From positions 1 to 64,000 of the forward strand of contig NZ_CALRUC010000003.1 in the NCBI RefSeq assembly GCF_943371255.1: DNA of 64,000 nt. The letters are read 5' to 3'. Position 1 is the stretch's first letter; each line of letters opens with the position of its first letter. The notes beneath the pieces are model-generated. The model worked only from the letters and a program-made list of their open reading frames with translations. It was not told the origin of the DNA and made no database searches. Origin of the DNA: Ferrovibrio terrae_B. Its GTDB lineage: Bacteria > Pseudomonadota > Alphaproteobacteria > Ferrovibrionales > Ferrovibrionaceae. The position numbers and the translations under genes were made by a program. This document shows, piece by piece, positions 33,692 through 41,997 of the stretch.

Positions 33692-36169
33692 TTGCAGGAA
33701 AAGGAACTGCGCCTCGCGCTGGTGTGTTTCGGCGGCGTCTCGCTCGCCATTTACATGCATGGCGTGACCAAGGAAATTCTCAAGCTGGTACGCGCCTCAC
33801 GCGCCTATCACGCGCTGCCCAAGGGGGCAGAGCGCGAAACCGCCAGCTTCGCCGACCATGTGCATCCCAGCGATACCGAGTATGACAGCGAGCATGCCTA
33901 TTTCGAGCTGCTGCAGGAAATCGGCAGGCATGTCGATCTGCGGGTTGTCGTCGATGTGATCGCCGGCGCCTCGGCCGGCGGCATCAATGGCCTGATCCTC
34001 GGCCGCGCACTGGCACATGACCTGCGCATCGATCATTTCCGCAACCTGTGGCTCCGCGAAGCCGATGTCGAACGCCTGCTCGATACCGAGAAACGTGCCG
34101 GCCAGTGGAGCAAGGCATATATGCGGCCGTTGCTGTGGCTGGCGGCACGTTCGCGTTTCGGCCGGCTGCTGCTCGGCGATACCGAAATCTTCAACAAGAT
34201 TTCCCTGTTCACCCGTTCGCGCTGGTTCCAGCCACCCTTCGACGGCACGCATCTGTTGCGCCAGCTGATGGCAGGCCTGGAAGCCATGGGCAATCCGGTG
34301 AAGCCCGGCGACTCGTTGATGCCCACCAATCTGGCACTCGACCTGCTGGTGACGGTGACTGACTTCTACGGCTTCCTGCAGCATATCCCGATCCACGATC
34401 CACCCTATGTGCGGGATCGCGAGCATCGCCACACCTTGCGCTTTGGTTATCGCCGCTGGCCCAGCGGCGAGGAGCAGTCGGATTTCACCCGCGCCGATGC
34501 ACCGGCACTGGCCTTTGCCGGACGCGCCACCTCGGCTTTCCCGGGCGCCTTTCCGCCGGCGCAGATCGGCGAGGTCGACCGGTTGCTGGCCGAGCAGGGC
34601 CGGCAATGGGAAAACCGCACGGCCTTTATCGCGCGCAATTTTGCCGACTATCTGCGCGCCGACCTCGACCCGGAGCTGACGTCCTTCGTCGATGGCGGCG
34701 TGCTGGCCAACAAGCCATTTGCCGCGGCGATGAAGGCGATCCGCGGCCGCCCGGCCTATCGCGAGGTCGACCGCCGGCTAGTCTACATCGATCCGCAGCC
34801 GCTGCGCCCGGCACCGCCGCCGACCGGACGCATTCCCGGCTTCTTCCGCGTCTTGAAAGGCTCGCTCAGCGACATTCCGCGCAATGAGCCGATTGCCGAT
34901 GAACTGATCGGTGTCAGCCGTTTCAATGAACGCGTCCGCCATCTGCGCGGCGTGATCGAGGCGACGCAGCCGCAGATCGCGGAACTGGTGGAGGAAAGCG
35001 CACCGCAACACCTGGATACGCCGCTCAGCGAGATGGAAATCCGGCTTTGGCGTATGCAGGTGAGCGAACGCGCCGTGCGCGAGGCCGGCTTTGCCTATGA
35101 AGGCTATGTCCGCCTCAAACTGGGGGCAGTGCTGGACTTTGTCACCCGCCTGGTCTGCGATGCCTGTGGTTACGGCGAACGTTCGACCGAAGCGCAATGG
35201 ACACGACAGGCCCTGCTGCACTGGGCCGAGGATCGCGGCGTCTGCTACACTGTCAAGCAGTTTGAGCGCGCCAGGCCAGGCGCTGGCATCGACGCCCTGC
35301 CCCGCTGGGTCCGCTTTCTGCTGCGCTTCGATGTCGCCTTCCGTCAGCGCCGTGTGCGTTTCCTCGTGCAACAGCTCAACCAGCTTTATGGCAAGCTGGC
35401 CGATGCAGACCATCGCGGCCTGAAAGCCGAACAACTCGACAAGCTGAAACGCGCGCTCTATGAGGCGCAGGAAACCCTGCGTCACCTCAGCGGCGCGGGC
35501 TGCCTGTCGACATCGACGATCGACAGCATCAAGACCCTATTCTTCCGTCGCGTCGCGCTGCAGCAGGCCGATCACATGGCGCAGGATGCACAGGTCTTCG
35601 CGCGCGCCAATCTGGACACCATTGATGCCGCCGTGGATGCGATGGCAAACGATATTGACCTCAATCGACGCACCGACCAGCTGGACGGGCTGTTTGCCGA
35701 TTTGCAGCCCCAGGACTGGAGCAGCAAGGCGAGGCGGGATCTGCTGGTCAGCTATATCGGTTTTCCGTTCTGGGATGTGCTCACCTTCACCATTACAAAC
35801 TGGCGCGACCTGGGTGAATTCAACGAAATCCGCATTGACCGCATCAGCCCGGAAGATGCCGTGGCGATCCGGCGCGGTGGCACACTGAAGGGCGTCAACC
35901 TCGGGCGCTTCGGCGGTTTCTTCAGCCGCGTGCATCGCGAGAATGACTACCTCTGGGGCCGCCTGCATGCTGCAGACCGCCTGATCGACATTGTCTACGA
36001 TGCGGCCAGCGGACCGGATCAGCAGATTCCACTCGACCGCATGGCAATCAAGCTGAAGGCCTTCCGCATGATCCTTGATCGCGAGGCGGCGAACCTGGCT
36101 GTCAGCCAAACGCTGATCGCCGATCTGCGCCTGGAACTGGATGCCATAGCGGCCGGAAAAGCCGCCTGA
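33692..36169 (+). CDS. large patatin-like phospholipase with DUF3376
   Basis: An 825-aa protein: patatin hydrolase domain (about 5-370), then a long helical C-terminal part of the DUF3376 type. The Ser-Asp dyad is visible: GASAGG with Ser94 and DGG with Asp334; FGGVSLAIYMHG replaces the usual GGG oxyanion loop. Family members are lipid acyl hydrolases of unknown physiological role. The start is a TTG at 33692, supported by GGGGAG six bases upstream; no ATG gives a full domain. A small hairpin GCCGCG-CAGC-CGCGGC (33658-33673) lies just before the ribosome site. Confidence 0.9.
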   Translation: MQEKELRLALVCFGGVSLAIYMHGVTKEILKLVRASRAYHALPKGAERETASFADHVHPSDTEYDSEHAYFELLQEIGRHVDLRVVVDVIAGASAGGINGLILGRALAHDLRIDHFRNLWLREADVERLLDTEKRAGQWSKAYMRPLLWLAARSRFGRLLLGDTEIFNKISLFTRSRWFQPPFDGTHLLRQLMAGLEAMGNPVKPGDSLMPTNLALDLLVTVTDFYGFLQHIPIHDPPYVRDREHRHTLRFGYRRWPSGEEQSDFTRADAPALAFAGRATSAFPGAFPPAQIGEVDRLLAEQGRQWENRTAFIARNFADYLRADLDPELTSFVDGGVLANKPFAAAMKAIRGRPAYREVDRRLVYIDPQPLRPAPPPTGRIPGFFRVLKGSLSDIPRNEPIADELIGVSRFNERVRHLRGVIEATQPQIAELVEESAPQHLDTPLSEMEIRLWRMQVSERAVREAGFAYEGYVRLKLGAVLDFVTRLVCDACGYGERSTEAQWTRQALLHWAEDRGVCYTVKQFERARPGAGIDALPRWVRFLLRFDVAFRQRRVRFLVQQLNQLYGKLADADHRGLKAEQLDKLKRALYEAQETLRHLSGAGCLSTSTIDSIKTLFFRRVALQQADHMAQDAQVFARANLDTIDAAVDAMANDIDLNRRTDQLDGLFADLQPQDWSSKARRDLLVSYIGFPFWDVLTFTITNWRDLGEFNEIRIDRISPEDAVAIRRGGTLKGVNLGRFGGFFSRVHRENDYLWGRLHAADRLIDIVYDAASGPDQQIPLDRMAIKLKAFRMILDREAANLAVSQTLIADLRLELDAIAAGKAA

Positions 36170-36220
36170 ATCGCCATTTCCGCGCCTTGTCCGGGCGGTG
36201 ATTTGGCGTATGCTCGGCGG

Positions 36221-36256
36221 CCAATTTCAGCCAAGCGACCAATTTCAGCCAAGCGA
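36221..36256 (+). repeat. 18-bp tandem direct repeat before the parvulin gene
   Basis: Two exact adjacent copies of CCAATTTCAGCCAAGCGA (36221-36238 and 36239-36256) end 8 bp before the GTG start of the parvulin gene. Exact copies suggest a recent slippage duplication within the leader, or paired binding sites. Confidence 0.9.
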
Positions 36257-36264
36257 GCCGTGCC

Positions 36265-37143
36265 GTGACCCGTCCCCTGTCCCCTGTTCTTTTTCTTGCC
36301 GCCGCCATGGCGGTTGTCAGTCCGCTTGCCCTTGCGCAGCCGGCCAAGACTGCCGATGACCCGGTGGTGGCCCGCGTCAACGGCCAGCCGATCCTGCGTT
36401 CGGCAGTGATGGAATTCTACAATCAGCTGCCGCCGCAGATGGCGCAGATTCCGATTGAACAGATTCTGCCTGGCATCATCAACGAGCTCGCCGCCCGCCG
36501 GCTGCTCGGCGAAGCCGCCGAGAAAGCCAAGCTGGGCGACGATCCTGCTGTGAAAAAGCAGCTGCAGTCCGCCCGCGAGCAGGTGCTGCAGCAGGCTTAT
36601 CTTGACCGCAAGGTCAAGACGGAAGTGACCGATGCCAAGATGAAGGCCCGCTACGAGGAGCTGATCAAGCAGCAGCCGCCGCAGGAAGAGGTGCATGCGC
36701 GCCATATCCTGGTCGCCAGCGAAGCTGACGCAAAGGCGGCACTCGAGGAAGTGAAGAAGGGTGCTGATTTCACCGAGGTGTCGAAAAAGCGCTCGACCGG
36801 ACCGACGGCTGCCACCGGCGGCGATCTCGGCTTCTTCACCAAGGACAAGATGGTACCGGAATTCGCCGAAGCCGCTTTCAAGCTGCAGGCAGGCCAGGTC
36901 ACCGACACGCCAGTGAAGAGCCAGTTCGGCTGGCATGTGATCAAGGTGGAAGCCCGCCGCAAGTCGGACCCGCCGAAGTTCGAGGACGTACGCGGCCAGG
37001 TCTATGACATGATGGCCGGCGAAACGGTGGAGAAGCTGGTGGCCGATCTGCGCAAGACCGCCAAGATCGAGCAGCTCGACTGGCAGCAGCCGGGCGGCAG
37101 CAAGCTGCCGACCATCGCGCCCGCCGAGCCGAAGAAAAAGTAA
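36265..37143 (+). CDS. periplasmic parvulin-type peptidyl-prolyl isomerase
   Basis: A 292-aa secreted foldase. Signal peptide about 1-24 (LALAQPA), SurA/PrsA-like N-terminal helical chaperone region (VARVNGQPILRSAVMEFYNQLP ... LINELAARRLL, about 35-130), and a rotamase domain (about 140-235) with HARHILVASEADAKAALEEVKKGADFTEVSKKRS, GGDLGFF and SQFGWHVIKVEARR. It helps fold exported proteins. The start is a GTG at 36265. It leads an apparent operon with argJ (26 bp gap) and mutT, an arrangement common in alphaproteobacteria. Confidence 0.94.
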   Translation: MTRPLSPVLFLAAAMAVVSPLALAQPAKTADDPVVARVNGQPILRSAVMEFYNQLPPQMAQIPIEQILPGIINELAARRLLGEAAEKAKLGDDPAVKKQLQSAREQVLQQAYLDRKVKTEVTDAKMKARYEELIKQQPPQEEVHARHILVASEADAKAALEEVKKGADFTEVSKKRSTGPTAATGGDLGFFTKDKMVPEFAEAAFKLQAGQVTDTPVKSQFGWHVIKVEARRKSDPPKFEDVRGQVYDMMAGETVEKLVADLRKTAKIEQLDWQQPGGSKLPTIAPAEPKKK

Positions 37144-37169
37144 CACCGCCAAGTCCCAGGAGCATACTG

Positions 37170-38405
37170 ATGGCCGCGCATCCGGTTTCACCGCTGGCAC
37201 CGTCCACCTATCCCGAACTGCCGGCCGTGGCCGGAGCCAGACTGGCCACGGCCCTGTCGGGCATGCGCTACAAGGGCCGCGACGATCTGCTGCTGATCGA
37301 ATTCGCGCCCGGCACCACGGTGGCCGGCCTGTTCACGCGCTCCTCCATGCCCGGTGCGCCGGTGGAATGGTGCCGCAAGGTGCTGCCCAATGGCGCTGCC
37401 CGCGCGCTGGTGGTGAATGCCGGTATCGCCAATGTGTTCACCGGCAAGGCCGGCGCCCAGGCGGTGAAGGCCACAGCCGATGGTGCCGCCAAGGCGCTTG
37501 GCTGCAAGGCGAACGAGGTCTATCTGGCCTCCACCGGTGTGATCGGCCAGATCCTGCCGGCTGACAAGATCGTGGCGCAGATGCCCAAGCTGAAAGCCGG
37601 GCTGAAAGCCGAAGGCTGGATGATCGCCGCCAAGGCGATCATGACCACCGACACCTTCCCCAAGCTGGCCGGCGCCACCTGCAAGATCGACGGCAAGACC
37701 GTGACGATCAACGGCTTCTGCAAGGGCTCGGGCATGATTGCGCCGGATATGGCGACCATGCTGGCCTTTATCGTCACCGATGCCAAACTGCCGGCAGACA
37801 CGCTGCAGGCACTGCTGAAGGCTGCCAACAATCAGAGCTTCAACTGCCTGACGGTGGATGGCGACACCTCGACTTCGGACAGCGTGCTGCTGTTCGCCAC
37901 CGGCAAGGCTGGCAATGCCCTGCATGCCAAGGCTTCCGACAAGCGGCTGGCCGACTTCCGCCGGGCGCTGGCCGCCGTGATGAGCGACCTTGCCCAGCAG
38001 ATCGCCCGCGATGGCGAAGGCGCCCAGAAGCTGGTAACCATCGACGTCACCGGCGCCAAGAGCGACACCTCCGCCCGCATCATTGCCCGTGCGATTGCCA
38101 ATTCGCCGCTGGTGAAGACGGCGATTGCCGGCGCCGATGCCAACTGGGGCCGCATCATCGCGGCAGTGGGCAAATCGGCCGAGCCGGCCAACCGCGACAA
38201 GCTGGTGATCAGGCTTGGCGGCAAGCCGGTGACCAAGAACGGCATGGTGCGGCCCGATCACGACGATGCGGCCGCGACCAAGCATTTCAAAGGCCGCGAT
38301 GTGCGTATCGAGGTGGATGTGGCAATCGGCAAGGGCACGGCACGCGTCTGGACCTGCGACCTGACGCACGGCTATATCGATATCAATGCCGACTATCGCA
38401 GCTGA
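37170..38405 (+). CDS. argJ: bifunctional glutamate N-acetyltransferase / ornithine acetyltransferase
   Basis: A 411-aa enzyme that recycles the acetyl group between N-acetylornithine and glutamate in arginine synthesis. It matures by self-cleavage before a Thr nucleophile: the site KGSGMIAPDMATMLAF places this at Thr196. Other marks are RALVVNAGIANVFTGKAG, STGVIGQILP, NQSFNCLTVDGDTSTSD, DANWGRIIAAVG and the C-terminal CDLTHGYIDINADYRS. Both halves are complete. Its last 20 bases overlap the start of mutT. Confidence 0.97.
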   Translation: MAAHPVSPLAPSTYPELPAVAGARLATALSGMRYKGRDDLLLIEFAPGTTVAGLFTRSSMPGAPVEWCRKVLPNGAARALVVNAGIANVFTGKAGAQAVKATADGAAKALGCKANEVYLASTGVIGQILPADKIVAQMPKLKAGLKAEGWMIAAKAIMTTDTFPKLAGATCKIDGKTVTINGFCKGSGMIAPDMATMLAFIVTDAKLPADTLQALLKAANNQSFNCLTVDGDTSTSDSVLLFATGKAGNALHAKASDKRLADFRRALAAVMSDLAQQIARDGEGAQKLVTIDVTGAKSDTSARIIARAIANSPLVKTAIAGADANWGRIIAAVGKSAEPANRDKLVIRLGGKPVTKNGMVRPDHDDAAATKHFKGRDVRIEVDVAIGKGTARVWTCDLTHGYIDINADYRS

Positions 38406-38850
38406 CGACCCGCTCTGCCCCGGCGATGCCTCGGCCCTGCTGACGCCCAAGCCGATCGTTCTGGTGGTGGCCGTCGCGCTGGTCGATACCGATGGCCGCG
38501 TGCTGCTGACCCAGCGACCGCCGGGCAAGAAGCTTGCCGGCATGTGGGAATTTCCCGGCGGCAAGGTTGAAAAAAACGAAACGCCGGAAGCTGCATTGAT
38601 CCGCGAGCTGCATGAAGAACTGCATCTCGATATCAGCGCCGCCTGCCTGGCGCCCTTTGCCTTCGCCAGCCATGCCTACGACGATTTCCACCTCCTGATG
38701 CCGCTCTATGTCTGCCGCCGCTGGGCCGGCCAGCCACAGCCGCGCGAGGGCCAGGCGATGAAATGGGTACGGCCGATCAAGATGGCCGAACTGCCGATGC
38801 CGCCGGCCGATGTGCCGCTGGTGGCGATGCTGCGCGACCTGCTGGGCTAG
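38386..38850 (+). CDS. mutT: MutT-type Nudix hydrolase
   Basis: A 154-aa Nudix protein expected to hydrolyse 8-oxo-dGTP, preventing mutagenic misincorporation. The Nudix box runs from Gly59: GKVEKNETPEAALIRELHEEL, with Glu65, Arg73, Glu74, Glu77 and Glu78 in register; the Gly that normally follows is His80, a mild deviation. RPPGKKLAGMWEFPGGKVE is the MutT substrate-pocket stretch. The ATG lies inside the end of argJ (20-bp overlap), so it is probably translationally coupled. It converges with the VOC protein gene. Confidence 0.9.
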   Translation: MPTIAADDPLCPGDASALLTPKPIVLVVAVALVDTDGRVLLTQRPPGKKLAGMWEFPGGKVEKNETPEAALIRELHEELHLDISAACLAPFAFASHAYDDFHLLMPLYVCRRWAGQPQPREGQAMKWVRPIKMAELPMPPADVPLVAMLRDLLG

Positions 38851-39281
38851 CCGGAAATCTTTTTCAGGACTTCGGGTTTGTACTGCGCGGCGAAGTCTTC
38901 CGATGGCGCAATCGGCTTGATCACATCCACCAGCACGCCGCTGGGATCGGCAACAATGAAATGGCGCTGGCCGAAGGCCTCGTCGCGCAGCGACAGGCGG
39001 ATATCCAGCCCGGCGTCCTGCGCCTTTTCATAGGCCACATCCACATCCTCGACCTCGAAGTTGATCAGAAGGCCCTGGGCCGGCTTGCGATAACCTTCGG
39101 GAATCGTCGGATGGCTGTGGTCGAGTATGGCAAGATGGACGCGCGAATCGCTCCGGCTGGTCAGATGGACATACCAGTCGCTCTCGAAGGCCGGGGCGAA
39201 GTCGAAATGGGTTTCATAAAACGCCCGGGTCTCGGCCAGGGCGGCGGTGCAGATCACGGGGTAATAGCTGGTGAGTTTCAT
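38847..39281 (-). CDS. VOC (glyoxalase/bleomycin-resistance fold) protein
   Basis: A 144-aa protein of the vicinal oxygen chelate superfamily: two beta-alpha-beta-beta-beta modules (YYPVICTAALAETRAFYETHFDFAPAFESDWYVHLTSRSDSRVHLAILDH and GLLINFEVEDVDVAYEKAQDAGLDIRLSLRDEAFGQRHFIVADPSGVLVDVIKP). Such proteins are dioxygenases, isomerases or drug binders; this one cannot be assigned further. AGGAGG five bases before the ATG fixes the start at 39281. It is divergent from a TetR gene across 87 bp holding a clear operator, so TetR probably controls it. Confidence 0.88.
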   Translation of the reverse strand: MKLTSYYPVICTAALAETRAFYETHFDFAPAFESDWYVHLTSRSDSRVHLAILDHSHPTIPEGYRKPAQGLLINFEVEDVDVAYEKAQDAGLDIRLSLRDEAFGQRHFIVADPSGVLVDVIKPIAPSEDFAAQYKPEVLKKISG

Positions 39282-39323
39282 GGCGGCCTCCTGGACAGGC
39301 GAACGGGTGGTTGATGAACGGGC

Positions 39324-39368
39324 TGGACAACCTGCTGCGAGCCAGATATAAACATACAGGCTGTATGT
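39324..39368 (+). promoter_or_regulatory. tetR promoter with overlapping operator
   Basis: TGGACA (39324-39329), a 17-base spacer and TATAAA (39347-39352) form a sigma-70-type promoter reading into the TetR gene. Overlapping its start region is a perfect 8-bp palindrome ACATACAG-G-CTGTATGT (39352-39368) that ends immediately before the TetR ATG. The likely transcription start is within a few bases of the ATG. Confidence 0.75.
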
Positions 39369-39977
39369 ATGCAAGAGAAACGTCAGACCAAGGCTGAAAA
39401 ACACGCCGCGACGCGGGCCGCCCTGCTGGCCACCGCACGCGCGCTGTTCGCCGAAAAGGGCTATGCCGCCACCGGCACCGAAGAGGTGGTGGCGCGGGCG
39501 GCCGTGACCCGCGGCGCGCTCTACTACCACTTCGCCGACAAGCAGGCGCTGTTCGCCGCCGTGGTCGAACAGGTGGCGCAGGAGGTGCTGGCCGAGATCG
39601 AACGGGCAGCCGGCAAGGCCAAGTCACCCGTAGACGCCCTGGTCAGGGGGACGCAGGCGTTCATGGATGCCTGCCTGCAGCCGGCAGCGCGACAAATTTA
39701 CCTGATCGATGCGCCATCGGTGATCGGCTGGCAGCGCTGGCGCGAGATCGATGCACGCCATGGCATGGGCTCGTTACGGCAGGGCATCGAGGCGGCATTG
39801 GCCGAGTTGCCGCGCAGCCAGCGACTGCCAGCCGAGGCGCTGACCTATCTGTTGAGCGGTGCGATGAACGAGGCTGTGTTGTGGCTGGCCGAGGCCAAGG
39901 ACGACGTGGCTGCACGCAAGGCCGCTGACGCGACGCTCAAACGCATCCTGGAACTGCTGTTCACCCCAGAGGCCTAG
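39369..39977 (+). CDS. TetR family transcriptional regulator
   Basis: A 202-aa repressor: N-terminal helix-turn-helix (ATRAALLATARALFAEKGYAATGTEEVVARAAVTRGALYYHFADKQALFAAV, about 14-65) and a helical ligand-binding C-terminal domain. No Shine-Dalgarno precedes the ATG; promoter and operator end directly at it, suggesting a leaderless or nearly leaderless mRNA. The palindrome there would give autorepression and control of the divergent VOC gene. Its stop overlaps that of the convergent methyltransferase by 4 bp. Ligand unknown. Confidence 0.92.
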   Translation: MQEKRQTKAEKHAATRAALLATARALFAEKGYAATGTEEVVARAAVTRGALYYHFADKQALFAAVVEQVAQEVLAEIERAAGKAKSPVDALVRGTQAFMDACLQPAARQIYLIDAPSVIGWQRWREIDARHGMGSLRQGIEAALAELPRSQRLPAEALTYLLSGAMNEAVLWLAEAKDDVAARKAADATLKRILELLFTPEA

Positions 39978-40870
39978 TTGGACTTTGGCGGGCCGCCGAC
40001 CGGATAGGCCACGGTGCCAAGCGCATCCGACAGACGATGCGTGGCCTGGCCGGGCCGCAGCGGTTTCTGCTGACTTTCATGCGGCGACCAGCCGGTGAGC
40101 GTAATCACCTCGAAGGTCGCCGGGATGCGGCCATCGGCACCGGCAAAGCGCTGCTGATACAGCTCCGCCATGCGGAATAACGTCGACCGGCGGGTGAAAT
40201 GCTTGCGCCGATCATGCACCGCGTTGCTCTCGCCCATGCCACGCAGGTCGCGCATCAGGCTGAAAGCATCGGCATAGGTGACCGGAATGACCTCGCTGTC
40301 GGCAACCGGCAGAGCAAAGCCGGCGCGCTGCAGCAGGGCCGCACCATCCAGCGTCTCGGCCATCGGCGAGACCCGCGGGCTGGCGCCGCCCTCGACTTCT
40401 GCCTCGGCCGCCAGCCAGGACTGCCGCAGTTCGGTGAGCGTCGATCCGCCCAGCATGGCGCCGAGAAACAGGCCATCGGGTTTCAGCGCCCGGCGGATTT
40501 GGATCAGGGCGCCCGGCAGATCGTTGACCCAGTGCAGATTGAGCAATCCGACCACCAGATCGAATTGTCCCTCGCCAAACGGCAGAAACTCTTCGTCGCC
40601 GATCACATGGCAGCCGCCGCCGGGCAGCGCATCCATGGTCATCAGGGTTTCGATCTGGCCACGGCCGGCCAGATGCGGCTGCAGCCAGGGTGCATTGCAA
40701 CCCTGCACCAGCGCGCGCGGGAAGCTGCGCCGCACATCGTCCAGCCGATCGAACAGGCGCTCGGCCACGGCTACGCGCAGGAAATCGAAATCACCCGCGC
40801 CGCCCCCAATCACGCGCTGGCGCTGACGCCGCTTGGCGGCGCGGTCGAAGACCTGCATAGTGTCGCTCAT
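39974..40870 (-). CDS. SAM-dependent methyltransferase, NDUFAF5/BioC-like
   Basis: A 298-aa class I methyltransferase-fold protein of the group that includes the complex I assembly factor NDUFAF5 and BioC. Marks: MQVFDRAAKRRQRQR near the N-terminus, FDLVVGLLNLHWVNDLPGALIQIRRALKPDGLFLGAMLGGSTLTELRQ, and the C-terminal FEVITLTGWSPHESQQKPLRPGQA. Motif I, usually D-x-G-x-G, reads ALVQGCNAP and is degenerate, so catalysis is uncertain. NDUFAF5 hydroxylates an arginine in a complex I subunit in mitochondria. Start 40870 or 40858. It is divergent from the patatin gene across 34 bp. Confidence 0.85.
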   Translation of the reverse strand: MSDTMQVFDRAAKRRQRQRVIGGGAGDFDFLRVAVAERLFDRLDDVRRSFPRALVQGCNAPWLQPHLAGRGQIETLMTMDALPGGGCHVIGDEEFLPFGEGQFDLVVGLLNLHWVNDLPGALIQIRRALKPDGLFLGAMLGGSTLTELRQSWLAAEAEVEGGASPRVSPMAETLDGAALLQRAGFALPVADSEVIPVTYADAFSLMRDLRGMGESNAVHDRRKHFTRRSTLFRMAELYQQRFAGADGRIPATFEVITLTGWSPHESQQKPLRPGQATHRLSDALGTVAYPVGGPPKSN

Positions 40871-40904
40871 CACCGCATTTTGCCACGGGCCCACGCACCT
40901 CGCC

Positions 40905-41996
40905 ATGCCGGTACGGACAAAAATTAAGAAGGCCATCGCCAAGGCAGTCAAAGCGGCAGCACCCAAGCCGGCGCGGCGAACGCAGAAACGCAAGCCCCTC
41001 AATCTCGCCCTGCAAGGCGGCGGCACTCATGGCGCCTTCACCTGGGGGGTGCTCGACCGGCTGCTGGAGGAAGACTGTTTCGAGATCGAAGGCATCAGTG
41101 GCACTTCGGCCGGCGCGATGAATGCCGCTGTGCTGGCTTATGGCCTGCACAAGGGCGGCCCGGCCATGGCACGTGCCACCCTGCAGGAGTTCTGGAAACG
41201 GGTGGCTGACTCGGCGGCTCTGTCACCGTTCCGGCCGACCCTGCTGGACCAATGGTTCAAATTCGGCGGCATCGACTATTCGCCCAGCTATCAGCTGCTG
41301 GAGATGAGCACGAAGCTCGCCTCGCCCTACCAGACCAACCCGAACAACAAAAATCCGCTGCGCGGCATCCTGGAAAAGACCATTGACTGCGACAGCCTGC
41401 ATGCATGCAGCTCGGTCAAGCTGTTCGTCTGCGCTACCGATGTGCTGGAGGGCAAGATCAAGGTCTTCCAGAACCGCGATGTCACCATCGATGCCCTGCT
41501 CGCCTCCGCCTGTCTGCCGCAGCTGTTCCAGGCGGTGAAAATCGGCAAGAGCTATTACTGGGATGGCGGCTTCATGGGTAACCCGCCGATCTTTCCGATC
41601 ATCTACAATTGCGACAGCCGCGACGTGCTGATCGTGCAGATCAATCCGATGCGGATTCCCAGCGTCCCGAAAACCCCGCAATCCATTCTCGACCGCGCCA
41701 ATACCCTGAGTTTCAATTCCAGCCTGGTGCGCGAGATGCGTGCCATTGCCTTTGTCACCCGGCTGGTTGAGTCAGGCTTCGACGATGGCGGCCGGCTCAA
41801 ACATATGCTGATCCATACCATCGACGCCGAGGAACAGCTCGCCGCCTATGGCGCCACCAGCAAATACAATGTCGAGTGGGACTTCCTGCAGAAGCTCCAT
41901 GCGCTTGGGCGACGCCAGGCCGGCACATTCCTGCGCAAGCATTTCAACGATATCGGCAAGGTGTCCACCACCGATATAGCGGCGAAATTCCTGTAA
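40905..41996 (+). CDS. patatin-like phospholipase
   Basis: A 363-aa lipid acyl hydrolase. After a basic N-terminal tail (KIKKAIAKAVKAAAPKPARR, possibly membrane-binding) come the oxyanion loop GGGTHGAFTWG (38-48), nucleophile GTSAG with Ser68 and the catalytic Asp220 in WDGGFMGNPP. The rest (YGATSKYNVEWDFLQKLHALGRRQAGTFLRKHFNDIGKVSTTDI) is typical of the C-terminus in alphaproteobacterial patatins, some of which take part in polyhydroxyalkanoate or lipid turnover. It is not closely related to the 825-aa patatin in this window. It ends 1 bp from the stop of the aldolase gene. Confidence 0.93.
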   Translation: MPVRTKIKKAIAKAVKAAAPKPARRTQKRKPLNLALQGGGTHGAFTWGVLDRLLEEDCFEIEGISGTSAGAMNAAVLAYGLHKGGPAMARATLQEFWKRVADSAALSPFRPTLLDQWFKFGGIDYSPSYQLLEMSTKLASPYQTNPNNKNPLRGILEKTIDCDSLHACSSVKLFVCATDVLEGKIKVFQNRDVTIDALLASACLPQLFQAVKIGKSYYWDGGFMGNPPIFPIIYNCDSRDVLIVQINPMRIPSVPKTPQSILDRANTLSFNSSLVREMRAIAFVTRLVESGFDDGGRLKHMLIHTIDAEEQLAAYGATSKYNVEWDFLQKLHALGRRQAGTFLRKHFNDIGKVSTTDIAAKFL

Positions 41997-41997
41997 A

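Noticed and set aside
36221..36256. CRISPR-like repeats
   Set aside because: Only two copies, directly adjacent with no spacer, and no cas genes in the window.
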